Assembly: GCA_030266105.1 (NCBI GenBank)
Contig: JAJDHH010000009.1
Span: 1-52,398 of the forward strand
Length of the DNA: 52,398 nt
DNA from: Eubacteriales bacterium OttesenSCG-928-K08
GTDB taxonomy: Bacteria; Bacillota; Clostridia; Christensenellales; CAG-138
Direction of reading: 5' to 3'
Within the stretch, counting starts at the first letter, position 1. Every line of letters begins with the position of its first letter. Positions 8,194 through 16,751 of the stretch are shown piece after piece. A program made the position numbers and the translations under genes. Below the pieces are notes generated by a model. That model made no database searches. It was given only the letters and a program-made list of their open reading frames with translations, and was not told where the DNA came from.

Positions 8194-8893
8194 CAATAAC
8201 TCTGAATATATCTTCAAGGCGTATGTGGTGAATATGCAGGCATACGATGCAGGCGAGCGTGATGTCGGGGCATGGTTGCACTTTCCGGCGAAAGAGGAAG
8301 ATGTGCAAGCCTTGCTCGATGAAATCGGGTTGCCGCCCGATGCAATGCCGGATAGGTACTTCATGGATGATTATGTCTGCAATATTGAGGGCATGAGGCC
8401 GCTGCTCCCCATGTACGGCGACATTGATGACTTCGCCGCCCTTGCTCAGAAAATTCACAATCTACCTCCCCATGAGCGCGATAAACTGGATGCGGTGCAG
8501 TCCTCGCCACTGCGGTTTACAGACTTGGAGCAATTCCACTCATACCCGTGGAATACAGATTGCTTCACTTTGGATGCTGACATAAAGGACGACGCGGCTC
8601 TCGGGTGGAGCTGGCTGTATCAGCAGGGCTTGACCGAAATCCCCGAAAGCTGCAAGGACGCAATCGACCCTGTTCCCTTTGGCCGCCATGTGCGGGAAAT
8701 GGAGCAGGGCTTCTTTACGGATAAGGGATATATCATGTGTTCCGGCGATGAGTGGCAGTATGTGCAGCCTTCTAAAAAGCCGGAGCATGAGGAAAAACCA
8801 TCCCTTAAAGCTAAATTGGAACAAAGCAAAAAGGAATGTGCCGCCCGTGAGCCTAAACCGGATAAGCCGGTGAAGTCCGGGCCGGAGCTGTAA
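8183..8893 (+). CDS. ardA: ArdA-like antirestriction protein
   Basis: Starts at ATG 8183, inside the end of topB, behind AAAGGAG. Residues 10 to about 165 match the ArdA family: short acidic domains with the FKAYVVNMQAYDAGERDVGAWLHFPAKEEDVQALLDEIG opening and a DDYVCNIEG element. ArdA proteins mimic bent DNA and block type I restriction enzymes during entry into a new host. The product (236 residues) is rich in Asp and Glu up to about residue 190, as expected for DNA mimicry, then has a basic tail (KAKLEQSKKECAAREPKPDK) that recurs at the end of the next protein. It is the first of two ArdA-type genes in tandem. Confidence 0.85.
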   Translation: MTDSNNSEYIFKAYVVNMQAYDAGERDVGAWLHFPAKEEDVQALLDEIGLPPDAMPDRYFMDDYVCNIEGMRPLLPMYGDIDDFAALAQKIHNLPPHERDKLDAVQSSPLRFTDLEQFHSYPWNTDCFTLDADIKDDAALGWSWLYQQGLTEIPESCKDAIDPVPFGRHVREMEQGFFTDKGYIMCSGDEWQYVQPSKKPEHEEKPSLKAKLEQSKKECAAREPKPDKPVKSGPEL

Positions 8894-8905
8894 GGAGGTG
8901 CTTGT

Positions 8906-10567
8906 ATGAATTACGACCATGATTGTCCGTTTGAAGCCTACATTACCAATCTCGGCAAATACAATGAGGGCGCCCTTGTGGGCGAGTGGGTGAAGTTTCC
9001 CACCACTTATGATGAAATCCAAAAAGTCTTTGAGCGTATCGGCATTGGCAAGGAGTATGAGGAATGGTTCATCACCGACTACGATTGCTATGTTGACGGC
9101 CTCCACGATATTCTCGGCGAGTATGAAAGTCTGGACGAACTCAATTATCTGGCAAACAAGATTGAAGACATGGACAGCCACGATCTTATGAGGTTTGAGG
9201 CAGTTATCCCTGTAAGTGATTACTCCCGCAGCGTCAAAGACCTCATCAACCTTGCCGACAATCTTGATAAATACGAGGTTTATTCCGATGTTCACGACCA
9301 CGACGACTTGGGCCGTATGTATATCGAGGAATACGGCGCTATGGAGGTTCCCGACCATCTGAAAAATTATATCGACTATGAGGCGTACGGGCGGGATATT
9401 GCCCTGGATGAAGGCGGTTCTTTTACCAATCACGGATATATCCGTGAAACCGGGGATGAGTTTACGGAATATTATGACGGCAGCCGTGATGATATTCCAA
9501 TCGAATACCGTGTGATGACAAACCCGGAGGCGGTTGAACTCTCGGAGGACGAAAAACTGGATATGGCGCAGGACTTGGCTTTTGACCTGGACGAGTTTTT
9601 CCGGCAGAAAGACCCGCAGTATGCCGCTGCTCATGCTGACGCTCACGCAAGCAAGGAACTGATAGCGGATTTGCTCCTGGAGGGCAAGACTGCCGCCATC
9701 AAGGATAGGCTGGCGGAAATGGCGCAGTTGCCCGATGATGAACTACCCTCCCGTATCGGTGAGTATGAGCAGGTCACGGGATATGAGGCGTATCTTGATA
9801 CCGACGTTCTCGCCATCCGCGCAAAGCTGGAGCAGGCGCAGGAGGTGAAGCCCCTTGAGCCGGATGACTTCATCAAAAGCGGGGAGCGGATTGAAACCCC
9901 GCGAGGGAGCTTTTCCCTTACGGATATGACGCGGGAGCAGATGGAGGCTGCTGGATACGGCTATCATCACAGCTCAGACGATGGTAGGCATCATATCATG
10001 GGGAACGGCACGCGGGCCTTTGCCATTGTGAATGAGCAGGCGCGAACCTATGAGATTTATCAGCTAAAGGACAGCCCCGACAGGCGGGATTATGCTTTTG
10101 AGCCTCTTGACCGCCTCCATGAGCAGGGGCGAACCGTGGATATGCAGAACTACGATAAGGTATATTCCGGCGCCCTGCGTCCAGGCGAAAATCCGGAAAG
10201 TATCTATACTCGCTTCAATATCGACCATCCACGGGATTTTACCGGGCACTCTCTTTCCGTGTCGGATGTGGTGGTGCTTCATCAGAACGGGCAGGATACC
10301 GCCCACTACTGCGACAGCTTAGGCTTTACAGAAGTGCCGGAATTTTTGCAGCCGGACAATTACCTGAAGAATGCGGAAATGGCTATGGAAGATGATTACG
10401 GCATGATTGACGGTATCATCAATAACGGCGAAAAAGAGATTGTTCCCCCAGGAGCCGATGAAAAGCCCTCCCTCCGCGAACGACTGGCCGAGGCGAAACG
10501 GGAATGTGCCGAGCGCAAGCCCCCGGATAAGAAGCCGGAGCGCGGCGGGCCGGAGCATAACCTATGA
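8906..10567 (+). CDS. ArdA domain fused to YodL/DUF4316-like domains
   Basis: A 553-residue protein, ATG 8906 after an AAGGAGG site. Residues 1 to about 190 are a second ArdA domain (CPFEAYITNLGKYNEGALVGEWVKFP, then TDYDCYVDG), strongly acidic. A helical middle (about 200-310) follows. Residues about 330-480 look like the YodL-type domain of CTn proteins, and the end (YLKNAEMAMEDDYGMIDGIINNG) like DUF4316. The basic tail RLAEAKRECAERKPPDKK echoes the preceding protein. The ArdA part likely inhibits type I restriction; the other domains have no known activity and are common in long ICE accessory proteins. It overlaps the next start by 4 bases (ATGA). Confidence 0.8.
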   Translation: MNYDHDCPFEAYITNLGKYNEGALVGEWVKFPTTYDEIQKVFERIGIGKEYEEWFITDYDCYVDGLHDILGEYESLDELNYLANKIEDMDSHDLMRFEAVIPVSDYSRSVKDLINLADNLDKYEVYSDVHDHDDLGRMYIEEYGAMEVPDHLKNYIDYEAYGRDIALDEGGSFTNHGYIRETGDEFTEYYDGSRDDIPIEYRVMTNPEAVELSEDEKLDMAQDLAFDLDEFFRQKDPQYAAAHADAHASKELIADLLLEGKTAAIKDRLAEMAQLPDDELPSRIGEYEQVTGYEAYLDTDVLAIRAKLEQAQEVKPLEPDDFIKSGERIETPRGSFSLTDMTREQMEAAGYGYHHSSDDGRHHIMGNGTRAFAIVNEQARTYEIYQLKDSPDRRDYAFEPLDRLHEQGRTVDMQNYDKVYSGALRPGENPESIYTRFNIDHPRDFTGHSLSVSDVVVLHQNGQDTAHYCDSLGFTEVPEFLQPDNYLKNAEMAMEDDYGMIDGIINNGEKEIVPPGADEKPSLRERLAEAKRECAERKPPDKKPERGGPEHNL

Positions 10568-10746
10568 GCAAGAGTAAGGCATGGAAAACGGAATGGGCCT
10601 TCTTCCTGGGCGAAAACGGCAGGCGGCAGTATAACCGCATATGCAAGCGGTGTGTGCATGGCTGCAAGCAGAGTTTTAGGGCGGATTTAATTGTCTGTCC
10701 GAGCTACGACAGTAAGGAGGCGAAAAAGACCCCCGAAAAGGGTTGA
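10564..10746 (+). CDS. Small conserved cysteine-containing ICE protein
   Basis: A 60-residue basic protein that starts at the ATG of an ATGA overlap with the preceding gene. It contains AFFLGENGRRQYNRICKRCVHGCKQSF, with three closely spaced cysteines, followed by a fourth Cys (VCPSY), so a zinc site is possible. I recognise short proteins of this type directly after ArdA/YodL genes in CTn elements, which together with the overlap argues that it is real. Function unknown. Confidence 0.7.
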   Translation: MSKSKAWKTEWAFFLGENGRRQYNRICKRCVHGCKQSFRADLIVCPSYDSKEAKKTPEKG

Positions 10747-10873
10747 AAAAGGGCAATTTCTTCCTCTGTATCGGCTTCAAAAAAGGTGGGTAATATCTTT
10801 TCCCCTATGAGGATGTTCCGCCGAAAACACGGTTAAAAAGGTTGATTTTGAGCCTTTTATCCGCATGAAAAAT

Positions 10874-10913
10874 GGGAGCGTTCCATTGGTATCAATTCCA
10901 ATGGTGCGCTCCC
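10874..10913. terminator. Bidirectional terminator between ICE backbone and Gabija cargo
   Basis: GGGAGCG (10874-10880) pairs with CGCTCCC (10907-10913) and CCATTGG (10883-10889) with CCAATGG (10898-10904), with an 8-base loop. There is a T-rich stretch after it on the plus strand and an A run before it, which gives Ts on the minus strand. It separates convergent transcripts. Confidence 0.85.
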
Positions 10914-10920
10914 GTTATTT

Positions 10921-12423
10921 TTATTGAAATGAAACAACATCACCTATGTTTACGCCACTTTCAGAAAAGAGCCGGGAAAGATTTGTTTGAAAACAATTCG
11001 CATTGTAATCGTTTAGCTTAACAATAACCAATTTACTTTTTGCGCGAGTGACAGAAACATAATGATTGTAAATGCTTGCCATATCAGAAAGTCGATAATC
11101 CCCTGCGAACACAACAACTTGGTCAAACTCTAAGCCTTTTGACGAATGGAAAGTAATTGCAACATGCTGATATTTATCAGGTTCAAACGCAACATGAAAA
11201 CTTTCCTCAGAAACAGTTCGATATAATTTCGCTAAATGATCGGGGCGGGTTACATATCCGAGATATCCCGCTAAATCATTTGTATTGGAGCAAAATGCCT
11301 GTTCATCATCCTTGGATAACGCTATATCATTGAGAAACTTCTTTATTGCTGAGACCATTTTTCGGCTCTCATTACCCTCGACTGGTATTTCGCTAATGAG
11401 GTCGTATGCCGAATATTTCTCAATAATTATATATTTCGCAATAGCGGAATATAACCATGCTGTATCGGTAGTAATGTCTGCAATCGGTATTTGAGGGATA
11501 TAGATATGCTCTATTCCGGCAGCGGTCAACTCATCTGCACCTATCCTTGCATTATCATTGCTGAACCTTAACAGCGCAGTTTTTTTACCATCGTCAATTT
11601 GCGAGACGACTTCTGCCGCCCAATTTGTCGTAGTGGGAGTAAGCCAGACTATACTGTCGAGATTTTCAGTTGCCTCATATAGCTCACGGGTTTCCTCGCA
11701 TAATAAATTAGAGTAATTCTGAATTTGGGGGCAGGAGCGAAAGTTGTCGCCCATGAACCTCCGCTCAAAATTTGGCTTATTCCATATGCCCTTAAATGCC
11801 TCTGGATAAGCTCCTCTCCAAATATAAATTGATTGCTTTTCATCACCAACAACGAAAGTATCTATCTTTAGTTCATCACATAAATACATAAAGAACTTGT
11901 GCATGGACTTATCGCAGTCTTGATACTCATCTATATAGATTTTGGAATATTTGGCTTGTAAGTACAATTTGCAGGCAGCGGATTTTTCTACTATTTCTTG
12001 TGCTAAATCAAAAATGAAATTTTTTTTATTATCTTGATAGGAACATAAAACGCCCTCTGTTTTTATCTTTTCTACGCCTTCTTGATAGGTTTGGACTTTT
12101 TCCGAATAGTCTGTACTCATATCTAAGCCGAAATCACTACCATACACATCTTTCATAAACGGCTTTATTATTTCTTCGATGACAAAACTATTATTTGTTC
12201 CAATAAAATGATGGATAACATCAACAGATAATCTATCCTTTATTTCCTGGGCTGCTTTTATAGTGAAAGTAATTGCAGCTACCACCTTGTGTGAATGGTT
12301 ATCGTCAATCTCCTTTGCAATTTTGTTGACCATCGTATGTGTTTTGCCTGTTCCAGCACTTGCCCGGACAATTAGATTTCCGGGGATTTCTATAATCTTT
12401 TCCTGTATCGGGGATAAGCTCAT
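10921..12423 (-). CDS. gajB: Gabija defence protein GajB, UvrD-like helicase
   Basis: A 500-residue superfamily 1 helicase, close to the ~500 residues usual for GajB. Walker A is ASAGTGKT (residues 21-28), Walker B is IYIDEYQDCDK, the GDEKQSIYIWRGA motif follows, and the late motifs VAITFHSSKGLEF and VSVTRAKSKL are present. It lacks the large insertions of housekeeping UvrD/PcrA. GajB is thought to sense or process DNA ends and, with GajA, forms the Gabija anti-phage complex. Its ATG overlaps the last bases of gajA (12420-12423), the usual coupled order gajA-gajB. The ending abuts the 10874-10913 terminator. Confidence is high because the partner is also clear. Confidence 0.9.
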   Translation of the reverse strand: MSLSPIQEKIIEIPGNLIVRASAGTGKTHTMVNKIAKEIDDNHSHKVVAAITFTIKAAQEIKDRLSVDVIHHFIGTNNSFVIEEIIKPFMKDVYGSDFGLDMSTDYSEKVQTYQEGVEKIKTEGVLCSYQDNKKNFIFDLAQEIVEKSAACKLYLQAKYSKIYIDEYQDCDKSMHKFFMYLCDELKIDTFVVGDEKQSIYIWRGAYPEAFKGIWNKPNFERRFMGDNFRSCPQIQNYSNLLCEETRELYEATENLDSIVWLTPTTTNWAAEVVSQIDDGKKTALLRFSNDNARIGADELTAAGIEHIYIPQIPIADITTDTAWLYSAIAKYIIIEKYSAYDLISEIPVEGNESRKMVSAIKKFLNDIALSKDDEQAFCSNTNDLAGYLGYVTRPDHLAKLYRTVSEESFHVAFEPDKYQHVAITFHSSKGLEFDQVVVFAGDYRLSDMASIYNHYVSVTRAKSKLVIVKLNDYNANCFQTNLSRLFSESGVNIGDVVSFQ

Positions 12424-14096
12424 TCAGCCACCTCCTTTAAGCAGGCGAAATTGTAGTGGTTGTAGATTTTGCGGCAATCAGCATTCGAAAGTTGTTCAAT
12501 TAGCTCGACCATGCGGTAATGCTTTGCATCCTGCAAATATTCAACTGGGTCATCACCTAAGTATTTCACTAATACATCATGCAGAACTTCATCCAAGTCA
12601 TTTTCCAAGTCAGATTTTGACAAGTAGATATAATACTTATCTCTTACTTCATCAAGTGTTTTTTTGTTGTCATCATACAACTTTCGTTTGGCTTCAACGG
12701 TATTTTCAGAAACCCTTTTGACAGGAAGAATCTTCTCACCGATATACTTATTACACCGTGAAAACCCTAAAACACTATATGTTCCTGTTTTCTTATCAAG
12801 GCGTAAATCATTATCGGTTTTTAGCACATTGTGTATTTTAAGAGCATCTAATATTGCGAAGTATGCTTCAAACCCGATACCTCCCGCAGACAAGATATAA
12901 ATACCATCTGCCTCATAGAAAGGCTTTACTGTCGCCAGAATTTTTTCAAACAGTAATTGCTCAGAGGGGCCTTCCACTAAAAGAACTTTGTCTGCAAAAA
13001 TCGCTTCTGACAATGAGCGGTTCAGCATCTTGCGGCTTTTCTCAAAATTGCCTGGTACTTTATAAAATGTACTGGCACTTTTAATTTTTCTTTCGCTATA
13101 AATGCGGATAAGATTAACATTATCCATTTCGTAAAGAACGAAAGGCGAGTGGGTAGATACGAACAAGTATGTGTATTTGCTATCGGTAAACAAAATCTGC
13201 GACAAGGCTATCTGCATTGATTTATGCAAATGGTTTTCTGGTTCTTCGATTAAGAACAAGTTGATTTTCTTTTCCGCATTTTCACCAGACAGCAAATCGT
13301 ATATTGAATACGCCAACAGCTTCTTTCGCCCCTCACCGGCAGTGGGGTATAGGTTATCGTCACCATCTTGCTTAATATAGGGGATTATATTTGAATACAG
13401 CCCCTTTACGGCAATTTCTGATTTTATGGAAACGGTCACACCTTCGTTCCGGAACTTTTTATACTCTGGGGCAATTTTTTCTTCAAAGTCTTTTATACCT
13501 GACAAAGAGGCTATATGAGTGTTCAAACTATCCACCGTGCCCTGAATGCGGTTCAAAATATCCTTATCATCCTCGCTCTCATTTTTCACGAGAGCGTTTA
13601 CATTTTTCTTAAATAGCGCATGCAAATCCACATAGGAGTCGATATAGATGACATTAAAGACATAATCGAGCTCATATAAATAACCCCGCTGTTTCATCTC
13701 TTGAAGATGCTCCAAATCGCCGCCCCAATAAAGTATAGGGAGGGCAAGCATCTCATGCCGGTCATATTCGGCTTTCAGTCGAATATATACTTTTTCATGT
13801 TCACTTAATAGCGCGCCTTTTAGTTGCGCCCGAAGTTTTTGACAGTCGGTACAAGCCGTATCGCTTATATCAAGCGTTACTGTGATTTCGATTGGTTTGA
13901 CAAAATTCTTATTATGAAAGTCCGAATCAAGTAAATTCAGTCGACGGACATCTTTATCAAAGACATAACGCAAAGCATATAGGAAGTTTGTTTTTCCCAC
14001 ATCGTTAAGCCCGAAGAAAATATTTTTATTTGATAAATCAAGGTCTATTTTTTCAAAGTTACGAAAGTTCTCTATCTTTATGTTTTCAAATTTCAT
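12420..14096 (-). CDS. gajA: Gabija defence protein GajA, OLD-family ATPase/TOPRIM nuclease
   Basis: A 558-residue protein. The ATG at 14096 is chosen over one 18 bases upstream because an AGGGAGAG site is correctly spaced for it. The N-terminus MKFENIKIENFRNFEKI and Walker A GLNDVGKTN (29-37) mark an ABC-type ATPase domain. The signature and Walker B region include LFLIEEPENHLHKSMQIALS and STHSPFVLYEMDN. A TOPRIM domain begins with VLLVEGPSEQLLFEKIL, the acidic metal ligand being the Glu of EGPSE, and continues to KTDNDLR. This is the GajA layout: a DNA-nicking nuclease held inactive by nucleotides and released during phage replication. Length and sequence pattern match Gabija rather than lone OLD nucleases. 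Confidence 0.92.
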   Translation of the reverse strand: MKFENIKIENFRNFEKIDLDLSNKNIFFGLNDVGKTNFLYALRYVFDKDVRRLNLLDSDFHNKNFVKPIEITVTLDISDTACTDCQKLRAQLKGALLSEHEKVYIRLKAEYDRHEMLALPILYWGGDLEHLQEMKQRGYLYELDYVFNVIYIDSYVDLHALFKKNVNALVKNESEDDKDILNRIQGTVDSLNTHIASLSGIKDFEEKIAPEYKKFRNEGVTVSIKSEIAVKGLYSNIIPYIKQDGDDNLYPTAGEGRKKLLAYSIYDLLSGENAEKKINLFLIEEPENHLHKSMQIALSQILFTDSKYTYLFVSTHSPFVLYEMDNVNLIRIYSERKIKSASTFYKVPGNFEKSRKMLNRSLSEAIFADKVLLVEGPSEQLLFEKILATVKPFYEADGIYILSAGGIGFEAYFAILDALKIHNVLKTDNDLRLDKKTGTYSVLGFSRCNKYIGEKILPVKRVSENTVEAKRKLYDDNKKTLDEVRDKYYIYLSKSDLENDLDEVLHDVLVKYLGDDPVEYLQDAKHYRMVELIEQLSNADCRKIYNHYNFACLKEVAE

Positions 14097-14149
14097 GGAA
14101 ACTCTCCCTGTCATATCGTCATAGATTAACCCCTTAGTTTGTTAGACAA

Positions 14150-14158
14150 ATTATACCA
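14150..14158 (-). promoter_or_regulatory. Extended -10 promoter for gajAB
   Basis: On the minus strand TGGTATAAT is an exact extended -10 element (TGnTATAAT), about 54 bases upstream of the gajA ATG. The -35 region at the right spacing (TGGCTT) is poor, as is common with extended -10 promoters. Confidence 0.55.
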
Positions 14159-14178
14159 TCAAATCGCTAAATAAGCCA

Positions 14179-14215
14179 CAAAAACAGCCCTGCCATCTTG
14201 ATAATGACAAGGCTG
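14179..14215 (-). terminator. Rho-independent terminator upstream of gajAB
   Basis: On the minus strand CAGCCTTG and CAGGGCTG form a stem with one G-U pair, followed by TTTTTGTGG. It would stop transcripts coming from the membrane-protein/relaxase side and leave gajAB to its own promoter. Confidence 0.65.
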
Positions 14216-14385
14216 ATTATTTGCAGTAGTAGGCGCTGTGGTAATGTGTGTAACCGGCCGTGATTATGGAGCTGTGGGAAACGGTGTTTGCAGGATGTGG
14301 TAAAGCCTCGGCTTTTCCATGTGCTGTGAATGCTGTTTTTCATCGGTGGAATGGCCTGTTATGCACATTTCCATAGTGCAAAGTC

Positions 14386-14778
14386 TTAGGCGTTCTTCGC
14401 TTTCAGGTGGAGCCCCATCATCACGATAAAACAGAGCCCCATAACAACATAACCCCATATCGGGTCGCTTGATGAAAAGACATATCCAAAGAACCCGAAT
14501 ACAAGCGCCCAAAACGCAGACAGCAGCACGCCGATTATCCAAAATCCCGCTTTTGTATTTTGCAGCCAGAACAAGAGCCCGAACAATGCGATTGCGATTA
14601 CTACGCAGAGCGCCGGGTGAATGCTCCATATCTGATTGCAGATAATTCCGCTGATGGCCGCCAGGAATATACTGTCAAACAAAATGATGTGCCCTATGAA
14701 AACGCCTATGATGGTGAATATCAGCCCGATTATGATACTGATTGCCAGAACAAGGCCGTATGAGAATAATGCCGCCAT
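14386..14778 (-). CDS. Small integral membrane protein of the mobilisation block
   Basis: A 130-residue very hydrophobic protein with about four membrane segments (roughly 5-32, 34-50, 55-70, 75-100 and 105-122, two of which may pair). ATG 14778 follows a GGGAGG site. It lies downstream of the relaxase on the same strand, 88 bases away, and proteins of this kind are found beside relaxases in CTn elements. No catalytic motif is visible; a part in transfer or entry exclusion is possible but not shown. Confidence 0.65.
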   Translation of the reverse strand: MAALFSYGLVLAISIIIGLIFTIIGVFIGHIILFDSIFLAAISGIICNQIWSIHPALCVVIAIALFGLLFWLQNTKAGFWIIGVLLSAFWALVFGFFGYVFSSSDPIWGYVVMGLCFIVMMGLHLKAKNA

Positions 14779-14865
14779 GTGGTTGCCTCCCTTCGAGAGA
14801 TATTCGATTGATTATGATTTCACTTCCATTATAGACTCAGTTTTTGCCCGCGCCCAGAGTATTCG

Positions 14866-16206
14866 TCATCTTTCCGTATATTTCTCCCGCTCCTGTTCTT
14901 TTGGTACGGAAAGCAGGCTGTCAACATTCTGCTTGATGGTGCTATACTCCCTGGCCTCCTGGCGAGCCGCTTTATATTCCGCATACAGCTTTTCTTTATC
15001 GGTAACAAGTGCCTCATGCTCCGCTGTCATCTTCTCGGCGGAGGGGAGTTTGTCAATCTTCATTTCCTTTAAGGCTCTGGCCGACGCTTCAAAAAGGATG
15101 ATATCGCTCTCATGCCCCCGCAGGAATTTTTCCTTGTCGGAGGATTTGCGGTAAGCATCATAAACAGGTTTCAGCTCCCGATAGGTGGCGGCATGTTTCA
15201 TCAGAACGGCGAGATCTACCATGCAGCTTTCTGTGACCTTGACGGAGGCGAGCAGCTTATCAGTTTTTATAGCGGCGCTCTCTGTCCGTTCTTCCAATTC
15301 CGTATAGCTGCTGATACCGTGTTCGGCGAGGAAATTCATGGTCTTGGCCGCTTGCTTTAGGTTGTTTATTTTCGCCCAATGAGCGAACCCGACGCTCTCC
15401 TGGGCCTTGATGTTGGTTTGAATATCAATGAGCAGGTTAATCCGCTTATCGTCTTTCTTCGGCTGCCTTGACGGGCGGGACCTTCCGGCAATCCGTGCGG
15501 CAACCGCTTCCTCCGTATAGTCGGCACCCAGGGTTTTCATACGGGTAAACCGCTCTTGCCCAGAGGCGCGGCAGGATATGTATTTGCCGCGCTTGATTTC
15601 GTATCCCTCGCTCTGCACGCGGCGGAGCAAATCCTCAAAGTCGGAAGATATGGGTATCAGCCGGTCTATGGCGGTTTTCAGTTTTGCCTTATAGCTGGCG
15701 CCCTCTTTTTCGGCAGCGCGTTCCGCATAGTGTTTTCCTTTATCCTGTCCGGGGATGATAACGGAAAGGCCGTTCTCTTTGCAGAGTCTATCGCTGATGC
15801 GGCGGATGTAATGATAACTCCGCTTGTTGGAATGGTAGTGCTTATAATCCGCAAAGCTGACGGAATTAAAAATCAGGTGATTGTGGATATGACCTTTATC
15901 AATATGGGTGGTTAGTACGAACTCATACTTACCTCCGAGGACTTCCTTTGCAAGCTGCATCCCGATTTCATGGGCTTGTTCCGGCGTGGTCTCCCCAGGC
16001 TCAAAAGCCTGTATCAGATGGCGGCCCAGGTTTATCCCCTTGTCGATAGAGTGGCGGCGTGTCCAGGCAAACTCAATATCGGCGGTTTCGGCGGAGCAAC
16101 CGAAAGACGACACCAAAAGTTTCCCGTCTGTTTTGGCGGGATTGCAGATATAGTCAAGCGCCTTTTTCAGCGTAGACTTGATAGGATGCGTCTTTGTAAC
16201 TGCCAT
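14866..16206 (-). CDS. Relaxase / mobilisation nuclease (MobA/VirD2-like, MOBP type)
   Basis: A 446-residue relaxase that nicks oriT and stays covalently bound to the transferred strand. The likely nucleophile is Tyr19 (ALDYICNP). The metal-binding three-histidine motif is HIDKGHIHNH at residues 101-110, giving the HxDxxHxHNH form of the Pfam Relaxase family. The N-terminal ~230 residues are the nuclease domain; the rest is helical and basic (RIAGRSRPSRQPKKDDKR, then long helices), as usual for the DNA-binding and coupling part. The ATG at 16206 lies inside mobC, overlapping it by 40 bases, so the two are translated together. Confidence 0.92.
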   Translation of the reverse strand: MAVTKTHPIKSTLKKALDYICNPAKTDGKLLVSSFGCSAETADIEFAWTRRHSIDKGINLGRHLIQAFEPGETTPEQAHEIGMQLAKEVLGGKYEFVLTTHIDKGHIHNHLIFNSVSFADYKHYHSNKRSYHYIRRISDRLCKENGLSVIIPGQDKGKHYAERAAEKEGASYKAKLKTAIDRLIPISSDFEDLLRRVQSEGYEIKRGKYISCRASGQERFTRMKTLGADYTEEAVAARIAGRSRPSRQPKKDDKRINLLIDIQTNIKAQESVGFAHWAKINNLKQAAKTMNFLAEHGISSYTELEERTESAAIKTDKLLASVKVTESCMVDLAVLMKHAATYRELKPVYDAYRKSSDKEKFLRGHESDIILFEASARALKEMKIDKLPSAEKMTAEHEALVTDKEKLYAEYKAARQEAREYSTIKQNVDSLLSVPKEQEREKYTER

Positions 16207-16496
16207 ATCTGTTCAAGCCTTTCCTTTATCTCCGCAATATCCGCTTCGTACATGGGAGCGCCGGAGTTGAGGCGCTTGGCAATCTGATTGATGTTCCGGC
16301 CTATACCCTGGAGCTCCGAGGTAAACGCCTTGATATTGGCGGTGTCGGTGTAGATGATATATCCGTCAATCGCCATCTTTCTAAGATAGGCGCCGATCTG
16401 CCTTGTAGGGAGCTGTGCCATCTTTTGCTCAATAAGCTGTCGTTCCTCCGCTGTTACGGGGCAGCGGAGAACGATAGAACGCTTGCGGTTTGCCAT
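16167..16496 (-). CDS. mobC: MobC-like relaxosome accessory protein
   Basis: A 109-residue protein with a basic N-terminus (MANRKRSIVLRCPVTAEE) and the MobC-type core ending in GRNINQIAKRLNSGAPMY, followed by a long helix. MobC proteins bind oriT and help melt DNA for the relaxase. Its reading frame overlaps the relaxase start, the standard mobC-mobA arrangement, and the candidate oriT lies directly upstream. GGAGGAAAAAGG before the ATG at 16496 is a good ribosome binding site. Confidence 0.88.
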   Translation of the reverse strand: MANRKRSIVLRCPVTAEERQLIEQKMAQLPTRQIGAYLRKMAIDGYIIYTDTANIKAFTSELQGIGRNINQIAKRLNSGAPMYEADIAEIKERLEQIWQLQRRILSSLR

Positions 16497-16520
16497 GCCT
16501 TTTTCCTCCGTTTCTTATAA

Positions 16521-16620
16521 GGGTTTGGGATTATCCCAACAAGCATTTTTGACATTTTCGGGCAGGGACCTGAAAATGCGAAAATCCGCAAGTGTGGCTA
16601 CACTTGCTGTGCTTGCTACG
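16521..16620. other. Candidate origin of transfer (oriT)
   Basis: The gap upstream of mobC holds three inverted repeats in 85 bases: TTGGGA/TCCCAA (16525-16539), CATTTTC/GAAAATG (16553-16578) and GCAAGTGT/ACACTTGC (16588-16607, loop GGCT). The last is followed by two CTTGCT words. Position next to mobC and the relaxase and the clustered hairpins are what is expected of a MOBP oriT. The nick site is not identified; the GCAAGTGT hairpin region is the best guess. Confidence 0.5.
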
Positions 16621-16680
16621 TTACTCCCGTTCCCTTTCTTCCACGAAAGAAAAGTACAAATGCCAATCCACTGAGCAAAG

Positions 16681-16720
16681 AAAAACGCCATAAACCACAA
16701 AGGTTTTATAGCGTCGTTTT
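16681..16720 (-). terminator. Terminator of the XRE regulator gene
   Basis: Read on the minus strand, ACGCTATAAAACC and GGTTTATGGCGT pair imperfectly and are followed by TTTTT. It sits 31 bases past the stop of the regulator gene and separates it from oriT. Confidence 0.65.
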
Positions 16721-16751
16721 CTCCAATATTCAGTTGTTTGTGAGGGGCTTA

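Noticed and set aside
8540-9646. 368-codon minus-strand ORF opposite the ArdA genes
   Set aside because: Mirror frame of two acidic ArdA genes; no ribosome binding site and no family resemblance.
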